Source of the DNA: Geosiphon pyriformis
Taxonomy: Eukaryota > Glomeromycota > Glomeromycetes > Archaeosporales > Geosiphonaceae
Assembly: GCA_016748015.1 (NCBI GenBank)
Contig: JAAOMT010000664.1
Coordinates: 304,786 to 368,785 of the forward strand
DNA: 64,000 bases
Reading direction: 5' to 3'
This document shows positions 23,359 to 36,906 of this stretch, in pieces; the first letter of the stretch is position 1, and every line of letters starts with the position of its first letter. The position numbers and the translations under genes are program-made. The notes beneath the pieces are model-generated. The model saw only the letters and a list, made by a program, of their open reading frames with translations, was not told the DNA's origin and searched no databases.

Positions 23359-26300
23359 TCAGTCTAACAAATTTGATTGCTGTTGAGGAGGTCTTTGGGG
23401 AGCGGCTAATGATTGTTGCACTTGTGGTGGTGGTGGGGGTGGCTGTTGATAATATCCGGGGTTTTGTGGGGGAGAAGGTTGGTAATATCTGGGGTTTTGT
23501 GTCAACGCTGGAGGCTGTGGATAATATGGAGGCCGTTGCTGTTGTGCGCCTAAAGGTTGCTGATAATGGTGAGATGGTGGTGGGGGATGTTGTTGTTGTT
23601 GTTGCACTTGTTGAATTGGGGCTTGAGATTGATAATTGACTCTTTGGGATATATGGTTCGGATTAAAAGGATGTTGATACAATTGTTGTTGAGAAGGTTG
23701 CTGCATGATAGGTTGTGTTGTGGAATAATATTGTTGTTGTAAAACCCCTTGTACGCTAGGTTGTATTGAAGATAATGGTTGAGCCACACTATGAGATGGA
23801 TTAGCAAAACCGGAGGCAGGGGGGTAAGCATCAACACTAGGATGACGTTGAGAAGATTGTAGAGGTATCTGTGCTGGTGGTGGATGTTGTACATAACGCG
23901 GCACAGTGGGTGATGGAGGCTGCTGAATAGATGAAGGGTGTGTTTGAACTCCATAGACGCTGGATGGTCTTGAAAGGGACGATTGATTTATTTGGGCCGG
24001 GTGTACATGTGACAATGATGGTTGAGACTGATGTAATGGAGGTCCTGGTTGAACTCTTGAATTGGAGACTTGTTGAGGAGGTATGAAATTTGATTGTAGT
24101 TGACCTAATGGTTGTGTAGATAGTCCCTGGTGATACTGTGGTTGATTACTTACTGTGTTAACTTGAATCGGACGTTGGTTACCAACTTGATATTGATTGA
24201 AACCATTTATTGGTTGTTGTTGTTGTGGTAGTTGTTGTTGCTGATACGCGACTGGAATTGGAGGGACGGGTGGTCCCTGAGAATTTTGTGTTAGTACTGG
24301 TGGCTGATTAGGAAAATGTGAATTCGAGGGTGTGATTGACTTAAGTGAGGGGTTTCGTGTAAGGGTAGATGAGATGTAATTAGTTGGAGTGCTCGGTGTA
24401 ACTGTATTGGGAAGTGATGGAGAAATAGAGGGCTTGGAGGCCGTGGGAGAGGGGACATAAGATGAGACTGGATATTGAGACGCAGAACTTGTATATGATT
24501 TTGGTTGTGCATTTAGTTCGTTTGGATTATAAGAGTTCAATAAATTAGTGGATGATGTAGGATAATAAGATGTTCCATTATTTGTGAAAGTTTGTGGGTT
24601 TGACAATAAGGAACCTTGATCCATATTGCTAATTCCTGTGGAATTTGTATTTATAGATAAATTTTTTGTTTCTCCAATCAATTTCCCAATTGAATCGAAC
24701 GTGCTCGGAGAAACGGTGGAAGTCGACGGAGAAATGGATTCATTGAACTTGTTCAATTGATCTGATAATCTTTGCTGTTCTTGCTTTCCTAGACTCTGCA
24801 CTAATTCATTTCGTTCTTGTTGACGAGTCTTGACGAATTGGTGAGCTGTTTGGGAAAGATTTTCTACCAGATCGGCAAGATCAACATAGAATTGGACTCC
24901 TTTACTATAGGTTTATTGAATTCAAATTAGTGATGAAAAAGAAAGATCCACTTTTATCATAAACCCGCCTCTACCTTAGTCCCTCCTTGACTTCCAGATA
25001 CGAATCTTTAGCTCGTCTGAAACATTCGGTAACTTCTTTTCTTTTACGTTCGGCTTGTTCCCATTGTGTTTGTAAGATTTTTGCCGTTTCGCCGTCCAGA
25101 AGACTTTTATAAAATTTCGTGAGTTCTTGCAGGAGAGCTTGCTGATGATGAATACTAGCCGTTATACGATTCCTATATGGAGTGAATTTCTCAAGCTCCG
25201 TAGCAAACAATTGTGGCTCAATATTTTGAGTCTTCTTGTTGAGTATAAGAAGATGGGATATGTCGTCTTGATGAGTCTAATAATTAAAAACAAACGAAAG
25301 TTTAAAGACATATTCATTGAATTTGAGTTTTTGCATTAAAAAGATGCTCGCTTCTTGACCTTCTCTTTAAGATCACCCAATGTGTCCATTCGTTCTTTTT
25401 TGACTTTATGAAGGTTACTCAGACACTCTTCAACCTTCTGTATTTTAAGTGGGATATCTTCTGAACTCGAAGCATCCACATCCAGTAGGCTTTCTTGAAT
25501 CTTAACCGATATTCCACTAGCACTAGTCTCACCTGATTCAAAAGAAGATACAAGCGCTTCAGTGAAGACTCTTTCTAGTTCATCACTCTTCCCACTCGTC
25601 AACAAGATGGCAATATCATTCGCTACTTGCTCATAACGATGATAAAGATGTCGATCAGAATTAGCAGCTTGTTCTAAAGAATTTCGGTGATTTCGCAAAT
25701 CTTGACGTAGAACAGCAGTGGATTGCCCGGAAGGAGATTGACTCCACGCATCACCATATTTCACCTACCATTTATCAAAACCAATAAATAAAATTGGATG
25801 TGAAAGTGAAGGTGGGTGATACAAATTCTCAATGTTTTACCCGTAGCGTCTCACATTCCCTTTGTTCCGTGTCGAGAATTATGGCAACTCCATCAAGAAG
25901 TTCGTTAGCTCTCCCTTTTAATCCGTCTAAAGTCACCATCAAATCCTTTACAGTCCCCTTCAATTCTTCCTCTTTAACTAACTGTGACCAATGTTCGACT
26001 TCTGCAGTAGGAGCAGCCAGATCGTTAAATGACCTTGAATTTTTGCTGTTTTTAAATTTTTCCAAAGCCCCTGGCAATTTCATAAATTCCAAAGAGGCTT
26101 CCAATTCACCATTTGCCACGTCACATCGTTCAGTTTCACTTCTCACAATTTTTGCTTTTTCTTCTGAATATAAAGAAGCAGACTCGTGAACCGAAAGAGG
26201 AATAAGACGTTGAAATATATCAGCCCCGATGACCTTTTGAATCTCATTAGGACCGTAAAGATCCTGAATAGGCATAGATTTCACCGCATTTAGCTTATCA

Positions 26301-27541
26301 ATGGGAGGAATGACACTTTCTTGAGGCACAACTGCGTGATAAACAATGTCATTATCTCGCGTAGCTGAAACCGTTTTTTCGCTTATGAGAGCAAGATTTG
26401 ATTTATTTAATTCCTGTAAAGAAACTGCTGCATCAGCAGAAAGCGTCGGAGTTGCTGAAGCTGAGAAAGCGGATACAAAACTAACAGCAAGTTTATTGGA
26501 CTCTTTTGCTAATGATTCGGCAAGGTTCAAGCGACCAACACTTTCTCCGTAATTGTGCTCCGTTTCACAGGCTAGGGCCTTTTGATATTGCGCAATTGAT
26601 CCCAGATATTTGTGCTTGATCTAGAGGAGATAAGGATAAAGATAAAGTTGTGAACGATTCAACTTCAAAAAAATGGTCTAATACAAGCGAATAAACCGAG
26701 CTTATACCTGGCAAACAGTTAACCAGCTTTTATCAAAAATACTCTTGGAAACAAGATCTCCCATAGTCTCAACAATATTTCCGTAAGACCAACTAGCCTG
26801 AGCGGCCAGCTTGGCAATCAAAGCTGGCTTTTTCTTTGCACCCAAGCTTTGCTCTAAGAAACATTCTTGGGCTTGAGTTAACATTAATTGTGATAATAGA
26901 TTGACGGTATCCCGACTCAAATCGGTAGAAGGAGCATGAAGAAAGTTGTCGTTTATATAGGTAAACATTCCAGCGGAGGCTTGAAAAAAATGAAAAGCTC
27001 GCTTTAGTCCTTCGATTTCTGATCGATTCTGTGATGAAGCAATGGCGGACAATACAGAAGCAATGTTGAATATTGTACTAGCTTTTTCGTAAGCTAGTGA
27101 ATATTGTGAGGTCCCTTTGTGTGTGAAAGCATCGTACCTAATAAAATCAGGGATTCAGAGTTAACTTATGTTTCAGAAAATGTATAATTTTTCCTATTTT
27201 TCAAAATTAGGAGGAATAAAATGATAAAAGAGAATTCAAATAAAAGAAAATCTCTTTTTGAAATACCAAGTAAATGAAATCCTTATATGATTCTCGTCTA
27301 CAGGAAACCTGAGGTCAAGCAGTTCAAGTTGCCCATAATATCGATATAATAAATCTCTACCGGTGAGGTCCTTCCCGGCTCCACGCATGTCCTGCCTAAG
27401 ACGATGAACTGCATTCGCTTCCTCTACATATTTTTCTGGATCTTCTTGATAGGTTGTTTGAATGTATCGTTTTAACGGGTTAGCCCAGTCAACCTCGTCT
27501 GTTCTTTTGGCTGGGACATGAATGCTGGGAGAATTGTTCAT
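23359..27541 (-). CDS. BRO1: BRO1-domain protein, ESCRT-III associated (Bro1/ALIX family)
   Basis: Six exons: 27541-27267, 27137-26708, 26620-25841, 25764-25360, 25276-24975 and 24904-23359. They sum to 3738 nt and 1245 residues, with all junctions GT-AG and in frame. The ATG at 27541 gives MNNSPSIHVPAKRTDEVDW, the usual start of a BRO1 domain (about residues 8-390, with FTWYDAFTHKGTSQYSLA across the first intron). A coiled V-type domain follows (about 420-770, with DDISHLLILNKK and GVQFYVDLADL). A very long Pro/Gln-rich tail (about 780-1245) is typical of Bro1 and ALIX rather than the shorter Rim20/PalA. Known role: binds Snf7 of ESCRT-III on endosomes, links ubiquitinated cargo and Doa4, and acts in multivesicular-body sorting. 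Ligand binding by the tail is inferred. Confidence 0.93.
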
Positions 27542-28931
27542 TTTCAAAAGCTTAAGGTCCCTGATAAAGCTTTTTTTCTAAGGAATTTTTCAAGTGAATT
27601 TACAGCCGGCGACCTTTCAAACATATATGAGTAACTCCCTTTAGTAGACTTTGTATGAGACGGTAGACCATTGCTCACGTGCCTTAAAATTCGATTTTCC
27701 AAGTTTGCGGGATATTTTCCAAGTTTTGGAATTCAAAAATTTGGGATTTTTTGAAAATAACAAAAAATAAGCTTATAATTTAAATTAATAATATTTCTGA
27801 TGCAAAAAAAATATTAAAATTGGTATTCAGCTGTTGTTATTAAATAATAAAATTAATATTTGTTTTAAAAATTTAATTCAAAACAATTAAAATAGAAAAA
27901 ACTTGATTAAAAAATAGCCAGATTAACAATTATTCAAAAAATATTTAATTTAAAAAGGTAATATAATAAATAATAATATTTAACTAATGAATTTAAATAA
28001 ATTTTTATAATTTTTAAAAAAATAATTATTATGTGAATTGTTGTTATTTATATACATCTATTATTATTATTAAAAAATTTAAATAGAATTTTTTTTAATT
28101 ATCATAATTTTTAACATATAAAATTGATTAATATTTTTATAATTATGACATACATATTTTTTGTTTAAATAAGATTTTTAAATAAAAAATATTTTATCAT
28201 TATTTAAATAAATTTTAAAAAAATTTATTTAAAATTATAATTTATTTATATAAAATAAATTTTTATTATTGATAAATTCTTTAAATAATATTTTTAATAA
28301 AAATTTTTATATATCAAGTTTTTTTTTCATGTTAAATATATATATATTTTTTAAAGTTTAATTAATATTTTGACAGGTGTATAAATAAATTTTCATAGAT
28401 TATAATTTATAATTTATAATTTTAATACCCGAAATTTAAACATATATAATTAAAAATTACAGATAATTGGAAATTTTAATGTTACATGGATTAAAATATT
28501 TAAAAAGCAAGTGAAAAATTAATGCATTATCCAGGAAATACAAATTAATTGGTGATCATGAAAAATATACAGTAGAATAATTTGTGACCTGCATAAACGC
28601 AATAATCATGTAAAAAAAAAAATATTTTTTTTGCTACATGCACAAGTAAACCAATTTCTGATTACCACATGGAATTGATGTGATTTGTACAATTTCTGTT
28701 AGAATAGGAAATTTTTTAGTGACATATTGTTTCGATTGAGTGTGAAGTGACACATGACTACTAAAATTTATGTTGGTTGCTTTTGCTTGTTAACAAAAAA
28801 AATAAAACAAGGATTTAAACAAGTAGTCAATCAATCATATTTTATTTATTTTTTTCTCATCTATTCAAAAATTCCAAAAAGACTTCTTTGATCAAAAAAA
28901 CAAAAAAAAAACCGTTCACATTTAACATCCC

Positions 28932-28932
28932 C

Positions 28933-28971
<39 letters not shown>

Positions 28972-28973
28972 TC
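28932..28973 (+). repeat. (CTTT)n microsatellite
   Basis: About ten uninterrupted CTTT units lie upstream of the PH-domain gene. The reverse strand would read KERKKERK-like in an open frame, which is an artefact. Confidence 0.9.
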
Positions 28974-29117
28974 CCTTCCCTCCCTCCTCCCTACTCCCCA
29001 CCGAATTATCACATTCTTTAATCATTGGGCTTAAAATGTGTAAATACCCAGTCAGCAGATTTTTCAGTGTACCCATAACTTGTCTTTTCTCTCTGCGTGT
29101 GTTGTGAAATTCTGGAT

Positions 29118-29173
29118 ATGTGTGTGTGTGTGTATGTGTGTGTGTGTGTGTGTGTATGGGTATAGTTGAGTGG

Positions 29174-29210
<37 letters not shown>

Positions 29211-29212
29211 TG
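29118..29212 (+). repeat. Interrupted (GT)n microsatellite
   Basis: Two runs of TG/GT dinucleotides broken by TATGGGTATAG-type interruptions, about 380-470 bp upstream of the PH-gene ATG. Confidence 0.9.
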
Positions 29213-29589
29213 TCTAGTCTATGTTGTGTATAGTGAAAATTTATGTATACGATCTATTTATTACACTTAAGACTCATTTTTTTTATTGTTGATAAATAGA
29301 AAAACCACGTTCCCTTCAGATTTGAATTCACAAATAAATTCGACCCTTCCTTCTTCTTTCTTTCTTGTTATTCTTTTTTTCCTACTTTTCCTTTTACTTT
29401 TCTCCTCATCCTTTGGGTTACCTTTCTTTTATTTGTAGAAAAAAAATTCTTTTAGTCATAAATTTTACTTCCTTTAAAAACCCCTCCCTCCCCACTATCT
29501 GTCTTAACGCATATAGTGTGTGTGTATTGAAAAAAAAATTTTCCCTAAAAAAATTTTTCATTATCCCCTCTACATAATTTTTCTCAATC

Positions 29590-32500
29590 ATGACTACTAC
29601 TGAAACCACTTCCGAGACAAAAGTTCTTCAGGACGAGACAACTGGCACCACAACTGAACCAGAAATACCAGAAAAAAAAGTCAATGTCCAAGAAACTATC
29701 ACTTCTTCAACTCCTGTTGCTGACACCTCTGAAGAAGTTATAGCAACAACTAGTAAAAACTTGGAAGAACAACCAGTAACAACAGAGAAAAAAGAAAAAG
29801 AGAATGAAAAAGAGGAGGAAGATAAGGAGGAAGATAAAGAGGAAGAAGAGGTTTCAGAAATTACTCAAGGTTACCTTCACAAAAGAGGAAAACAAAAGTT
29901 ACAATTTGCCCGCATTTGGAATTATCGTTATTTCATTTTCGGTGACCAAAAACCTATTGAATTGGAAAACCTTGACCTATATCACGAAAAAAATGTAAAG
30001 CCTTATGTTGTCCCAAAAACTACTACTGTTCCTGGTAAAGTCGTAGCAACTTCTCAACCTTCCGAAACTCCTCAATCTACTGAAGAGGAAAACGAAGACA
30101 TTTATGAAAAACAGCATAAATCTATATTTTCTAATATCGCTCACGCAACTCAAACTGGTAGAGGCCTCTTATTTTACTACAAGTCAAATAAGGAGCAACA
30201 TCTTCGTCAACCTCACGGTATTATCAACCTTGGTGAAGTAATATCTGTCTCACATGACCCTTCCCTTAAACCTCTCGCTTTCACCATCACAACTTCAACT
30301 CAGGAGCATAGTTTCTATGCTGAAAATGAAAAAGAACTCAAGCAATGGATAAAAACAATTGAGAATCGAGCGACAGAGACAAAACATTCACTACCTGATT
30401 TGCATAACACTGAAGGTTACAAGGAAGTTTATGAAAACTTGGGTATGTGTAAACAAAAATTTTCTTGCTTAATGACGATCAATTTGATCATTCTCATCCA
30501 AATCTTTAATCATAAGATTTGATTTGATTTCATTTCATTTTTGTGCGAGTAATGAGAACTTTGATCATAATGTGGTTGTCTTTTTCCAAAAGTATACTAA
30601 AAGTGAAACCCTTTCAAACTTAATTCATCTTTTCCCGTTCAAAAAATTATACCACAGTCAATCGTAAGGTCTTTACATCTAGTAGGGCAGTTGTCGAAAA
30701 TATAAACTCCGATACTGAACTCGTATCTTCCGGTGACGAATTAGAAACTAAAGGTGCAAAAACACCCGTTGAGGGTAAGCGAAGGTCCGCATTTCCCCTC
30801 TTTAATTTATGGCCTGGTAAAAAGGGGATTGACGAAGTAGCTTCGCCCGTCGTCGAAGGGTCAGACTCGCCCCAAGAACCTTCTGAAATCACCCCTGAAC
30901 CTATCGTACCTGTTGGAGAGGCAAAGACTGAAGAACCTAATAAATCTGAAACATCTGAAACTCCTAAAAAAACCAAAGGTTTTAATATCCCAAATCCTTT
31001 TGGTGGGCTCCGAGCAAAAGTCACCGAGCCCAAAAAGGAAGGAAAAGAGGAGGATAAGAAAGAAATTACCCCGGTCGAAGAACCTGTAAATGCCGAAACT
31101 AGTGCTAATCCTACGGAAACAACAGAAGTCAAGAAAGAAGATTCAAGTGTAGATGAAAGAAAAGAAATCTCCTTTATTGGAAGAATCTTACAAAAGAAAC
31201 CCGTATGTAATCCTCTTCTTTTTAACACATCTCTAATGAAGTATTCATGATCCTATTCTGAAGCACCTCTGCTAATCATTTAACAACCATAACCATAACC
31301 ATTTACAATTCTTAGTCTCCCTCTGGTAATTCTGTCACCAAAGAGGAAACCATAGAAAATTCCGAAATTACAAATACCGAAACCATTACAGAACGTATGT
31401 GGATAAACTTTTTCTTAAAATTTTAGCTTATTGATCAATCTTATAATTAAATTTTTTTTTAGCTGTCAAAACTGAAACTACTACTACTAATACTACCACC
31501 ACCACCACCACTGAAATCGTTGGTGAAACGACGGAGGCTGAAACTGTAGGAGAATCCGCAACATTAGAAAAGAATGAAAAGAAACCTTTTCAGGCTTTTG
31601 GTAGATTCTTTGGCGTTAAAAAGTCAGATGATCACAGTCACAAAAAAGAAGAGTCTAATCTCACGGTCACACAAGAGGTAGAAACGACAAAAGACGAAAC
31701 AGATGCCAAAAAAGATGACGATGGTTCATGTGGTGAGGACAAGAAAAACAAAATTACCGCCCCTGCGACTTCATCTGAAAGACCCCTCGGACGCCGATTA
31801 ACTCAACTATTATCTGGAGGTAAATCAAAAGCAAAGTCAACCGCCGAGGATAAAAAAGTGGAGATCAAAGCGGAAGAAGAGATTAAACAAACAGTAGAAG
31901 AAAATATTGTAGAACCAATAAATACTGCCGCTGGAGCAGTCATCATAACCACCACAGATGCAAGTGAACCGCTTCTTGACAAGGCAACCGAAAAGAATGA
32001 AGAGTCTGCAGCCCCACGAGCCGACAGTTCTGCTGAATCGGTAGAAGATAAAAAAGATCCGAAACGAGGGCCATCACTCCTCAAGAGGTTTGAATTATCT
32101 TTTCCAAGGTGCTCCTTGCCATTAAAATAAATAAAAAAACAATAATTCATCATCATTACAGTTTGAACCTAACTCTTATCCTCTTCTTCAATCACTACTT
32201 TTCATAGGTTTAGCGCGACTTTCCTAGGTCGTTCAAATTTACATACAACATCTGTCGGTGAAGTTCATCATGGCAAGGAAGAGACATCACATTCAACCGA
32301 AACCCGAGAAGTTGTTCCCACAGTGAACGAGGCTGACGCAGAAGAAACAAGTACCCCAGCAAAGACCGAAGAAACGGAAACTGAAAAATTAATTAAGAAG
32401 AAAGTGCAAGATAGTATCAAGCACGGTAACTTACAAAAGCAATCGCAATTCCTCAAAACTCTGCAAACACGCTTCTTTGTCTTTTCAAAAGACGGTACTC

Positions 32501-32976
32501 TCACTTATTACACATCGGAAAAGACGGGGACTGGTAAAGATATCAAAATCACCCGTGATGTCGAGATCAATAAATCAGAAGATAGCTCAAAACAAATCTT
32601 TTTTGAGCTCGTGACCAAGACCCGAGCTTATCAACTATTCAACAACTCTGTAGAGGATCGTGATGACTGGTTTAAGGTTTTGAAAGAATTCAAAGAGAGT
32701 CTGCCTGAACATGAAGCAGCCGAAGAAACCCCTTCCCAAAAGGAAAAACCATCAACTTCTCACCAAAAAGAAGAATCTTCAGCTTCCACTTCCCAAAACA
32801 AAGAAACGACAGAAACGAAGCTCGAGGTTAGAAATAGCAATGAGACCGGTTTGATAGAAGAAGTCGAGAAAGCGTTTGAAGCTGTTTCTGAAGCCAAGTC
32901 CGAAACTACAACGGGTCAAGGTACTGAATCTACCGAAGCCACGTCACAATCAAAATCATCTGAAATCACTACATAA
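29590..32976 (+). CDS. Double PH-domain protein, acidic and Lys/Glu/Thr-rich
   Basis: Five exons: 29590-30442, 30658-31202, 31316-31394, 31463-32087 and 32208-32976. They sum to 2871 nt and 956 residues in frame. An acidic N-terminus is followed by PH domain 1 (about 92-257: TQGYLHKRGKQKLQFARIWN, then GLLFYYKSNKE, closing with ELKQWIKTIE). PH1 is split by a ~75-residue insert. A long low-complexity region rich in Glu, Lys, Thr and Ser follows, with repeated PF/FG motifs such as FNIPNPFGG and FQAFGRFFG. PH domain 2 is near the end (about 770-865: HGNLQKQSQFLKTLQTRFFV, then DRDDWFKVLKEF). PH domains commonly bind phosphoinositides or proteins at membranes; cortical or membrane adaptor function is inferred. 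The layout resembles fungal PH proteins such as Meu6, but identity is not certain. Confidence 0.88.
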
Positions 32977-33653
32977 TTTCTCCATGATTATCTTATCTTT
33001 TGTGCCTCACACTTGATTCCAAAATTTGTAATATTTTTATTTAATCAATAATTTTTCTATTGTTTACCACTTTGTAATAATTCATCGAGCCCTTCTTTCT
33101 TTCTTTCCTACCTTCCTTCATCCCATTTTAATTTGTACTTTATTAACCCTCTCAGACATTCTAGCAAAAAACATCATGTGGATTTATCTTTATATTAAGC
33201 GAAGAAATTAATTAAGTTAGTTGAGGTTATAAATGAAAATTAGCAGGCTTTTATCGAAATCTAGCTGGAGGTGCATTTGCTTTCTAATATTGAGAGATCT
33301 TGAGGGAACCACACAGATATTTTTGATCATGATCTGGTTTTGGTAATGGCATGCGATGAAAATTTCGGTTTGATTAATCAGATCTCGATTCTGCGTGGTT
33401 TTTAATGGAGTTTTTCCCCGTAAACTTCTCTAGTTAGTTGCACATAACATACACATATAAAATTATCATATACATTCCACATAATTCATTTATTTATTTC
33501 ATAATACCAATTACTATTTTGATCATTTTCGTTAGGGGGAGGCATTGTTAGTAGATATTTTTTTTTCGCTATTCACAAATTATCATTAGTTCTAATAAAT
33601 ATGACCAAGAATTTGGTAAACAGTTACAAAAAATACTTTAGTCCTATTATTCG

Positions 33654-33698
<45 letters not shown>

Positions 33699-34128
33699 TG
33701 GGACCAATGAACCACATTAATCATTTCATCAATCAGCCAACGTTAAAACAAATTATGAAAGTGAGGTATATAAATACTCGTTTCCTGGATTTTATCACGT
33801 CCTCGATCTTGAACCATAAGGGGAAGTTTAAAGCCTTCTTTTACTTACAAAATCATTTAATTCTCTCGGAAATATCTTGCTTTTAAAAATGCGTATAACT
33901 CATTCAGGAGAACAATGTCAAAAAAATCCTGATTCATCATTTTTTCATCAGGGCATAAAACCAACAAAGGGTACAGTTAAAAATCCTATTTATAATAGAA
34001 AAATTTAGACAAAAAAATTTCTATCCATTTTTTGATAAAATCTGATTCAAAAAACATTTTGTTCCACTCACTTGACGGTGAGAGAGCTCAGAGTTTACGG
34101 CGGATCAGAAAAGAGATGCTAAGTTATC
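32977..34128. other. Intergenic region with AAT microsatellite
   Basis: 3' flank of the PH gene and 5' flank of the next gene on the same strand. No further gene was recognised; a short open frame at 33698-33886 has no recognisable content. About fourteen AAT/TAA units lie at 33653-33696. Confidence 0.5.
33653..33696 (+). repeat. (AAT)n microsatellite
   Basis: About fourteen uninterrupted ATA/AAT units in an intergenic region. Confidence 0.9.
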
Positions 34129-35405
34129 ATGGCAGGATCGAATTCAAACAATGGAAATGAAATCGGAAAGACATCAATGTGAGATTAAAAGGTTATCATC
34201 ATTATTACATAATAAAATTTGCTTTGGATCAAAGTTCTGAAATCCCAAACATACTGGAATGACAAATTTTATTTCAAATTTCTTTTAATAGGTTAAGGAA
34301 TGCCATCAATGCACGAAAATTGGCGCTTGCACAAAAAGCTGATACAAGAAAACAAAAGAAATTACTTTTAAAAAGTTATATGTTAGTTTTTCTATGATAG
34401 TCATCTATCACTGTTACCGATTTTCCTTTAAACATATCACGAGGTTTGTGGCCATTTTAATTCCTTTAGAAATATCTATGAAACAACTACGGTCAGCGGT
34501 GCCCAACTGCTCAATGCACTTAACATTATACATGATACTTTGATGGATTCATCAGGGAATTGTTCGAGAATGAATCAGGCCGAATCTGAAGGTATTTACT
34601 TGTTATACCGTTAGATCTAAAAAGCAAAATGCTCTATCTTGCTAAAAAAAACTTTTAAAGTAAACAAAGCGATTGAGCTCGTAACCCTAATCGATGATCA
34701 GTTTGAATTGAAAAGGCAGAAGAATCATCATGGGTTTCTCAATGGGAAAAATGAGGAATCAAATGAACCACATGGTCATTAAATGCTCAAAAATTTCTTA
34801 TTGATCACTAGGTTTTTTTTGATTTAGTTGTAATATATATATACTAATTTTTGTGCACTTCTTAGCCAGTATTCATGATGAAATGATGTTTTACACCGAT
34901 AAATGTACCATGGATATTGATGAAAGGTAGTTGAAGTTATAATCTTAAGATTTTCGTGAATTTGACGATGAAAAAGATTTTTCGAAAAAAGGAAAACTTG
35001 AAAATTTTTTATTTTTTTTTAGCACACCACTCATGATCGATAGGGACAAAATCGATGCTGGAAAAAATACAAATCTTCAGGACCTCATAGCTCGATACAT
35101 TGAGACAGAAATTGCCATCGAACAATTCTATATGAAACTTGACCAGGCTGAAGGGTAATAATAACCATCAAATTTTTTGACTGCTAAATTGACTTAGCAT
35201 TAAAGAAAGATTCTAAATTGGGGGGGTTTTTTTTTGGAATCAAAGTTATCTCGATGAAATGATTTTGACAACGGCTCTCCCATCCACAAAATCAAAATTG
35301 CCATTAAGAACACATCGTGCATCTGTACTTCCATCGCTCTCGCCTATTCCAGAAGAAGATGAGGGTTTGATAATGGATTGGGTGGATTCAAAAGAATTTA
35401 ATTAG
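34129..35405 (+). CDS. Unrecognised 239-residue protein, seven short exons
   Basis: Spliced from 34129-34178, 34292-34381, 34470-34591, 34670-34774, 34866-34926, 35023-35154 and 35246-35405. The total is 720 nt with every phase matching and all introns GT-AG, which is strong evidence that it is real although each exon is too short to stand out. The N-terminus is basic and helical (LRNAINARKLALAQKADTRK). The middle is helical (GAQLLNALNIIHDTLM and AIELVTLIDDQFELKRQ) and a further helix precedes the end (IARYIETEIAIEQFYMKLD). The C-terminus is acidic with SPIPEEDEG. There is no signal peptide or membrane span. No family was recognised. A coiled, small structural or complex-forming protein is a guess. 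Confidence 0.8.
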
Positions 35406-36906
35406 CAAATTATCATCGGAAGCTCGAAAATAATTTCTTTAATCAACCTTTTGCTGGTCGTCAATCTTTCTCGATGAGGTTCATGGTAAGTTAACATCCT
35501 TTTCTAGGCTTTGTTGAGATTTTCTTATCTATCTTTATTAATCTAAATTGCATTTTATATATTACCTTTTCTTACTCTAAAAAATATATTATAATTTATA
35601 ATGTCAATCCGAAAATCATTCTGCTTGTTAATTCAAAGTTCACTTCATTATGACCGTTTATTACTTTATAATCAATTAATGAACGTACAATTCACATTAC
35701 ATGAAGAGCTAGTTTATGTGGCGCGACCCCCACTAAAGCCAGACCAATTTAATTAATTTAGTCAGTTTAAAACCTTTAATTCACAATCACCAAAAAAAAA
35801 TTTCTGTGCAGAAATATTTTCAACTGGACACGATCATGTGATCTTTTTTTTTTTTGAAATTTTTATCGGGAAATTTCTTAATCTTTTGATGATTTACTCC
35901 ATTCAAAAACTCAGTCGCAAAAAATTTATTGTTTCAAAAAAGCATTCAATTCAACCGTTCAATCGGGATTAGAGTTTTTGGCCATGATATATGTTTTAGG
36001 TCATCATTTGTAGGGTGAGATTTTGAGCAAGACTAGTAATTGTTGATGACATACGGAAATTTGTGACTAGAAGCTAATAATCCTGAGGATCTTGTTCATT
36101 GCCTATATTGCCTATATAAGCCAGAGTTAAAAATAGAGAAAAAATTTTTTCTTCAATGATTTCTTCCCATTCAAGAATTGTATGATGAATTGGCTTTATG
36201 ATGAAATGTAGTAGTTCTACTGTTGTGGAATTGCGAAGTGATAAGGTGTGCTTGGCCACAACCTTGTTACATTCTCAAAGCACACATGAGCCTATCTGAC
36301 CAAAACGACCCGCCAACTTTGTTTGTTGGGGATCAATACTCTTGAAAATTAGAAATTTTACTTTTTTGAAGAGCTCCATTCTATTTCTATTTTGCCACCT
36401 TTTGGTTTTAGTTAATCACTTTAAAAAGGAATTTAAACTTATTATGTGGGCTAAAAAAAATTCTTTTTAAAAAATTATTCCTTTATGGATAAACAATTTC
36501 AAATACAAAGTTATAGTTGAGAAGCCGCTCTTTTATTCGACTCGGTAAGAAAGCTTTACCTTCTATTTTCTTTAAAGCTTCTTTGTTTTCTTTGAAAAGG
36601 TCAAAGTTTTAAGTATATTTATTCCACACTCGGATGTCTAAATTATGAGATTCGAATACCAACACACCTCTAAACTTGTCTGTAATCGGATTTTCCAGGA
36701 GAATGTCTATCATTCTGACACTTTTCATCACAGGAAAACTACAGATTCAAATCTTTTGAGAATACAAATGATGATGATAATGTAAAAGCGATACGTTCGA
36801 GAAACAGTGACTAAGGTATTCTTTGAATAGCGAGTAAAAGAGGTTTGTTAAAATGAAAGCTTTTCGATTTCATTCCAAAACATGATCATAGAAAAAACGT
36901 ACTTAG
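35406..36906. other. Convergent intergenic region, no gene recognised
   Basis: This lies between the ends of two converging genes. An open frame of 60 codons at 36074-36259 (-) has no recognisable features and no splice context. Otherwise the sequence holds AT-rich 3' flanks. Confidence 0.45.

Larger units (their letters stand above)
27542..29589. other. Divergent intergenic region, BRO1 and the PH gene
   Basis: This separates two divergently read genes, so both promoters must lie here. The middle (about 27720-28480) is extremely AT-rich and resembles the decayed transposon tracts, though no family could be named. Two microsatellites follow (CTTT and GT). The last 250 bp before the PH-gene ATG are strongly CT-rich, a common feature of fungal core promoters. 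Confidence 0.5.

Noticed and set aside
23349-23954. Several open frames over the BRO1 last exon, rich in Leu or Val
   Set aside because: These are shadows of the Pro/Gln-rich BRO1 tail in other frames.
28861-29076. Lys/Glu-rich open frame on the minus strand
   Set aside because: It is created by the (CTTT)n microsatellite; no gene context.
36074-36259. 60-codon open frame, minus strand
   Set aside because: No recognisable motif, no splice context, and it lies in the 3' flank between converging genes.
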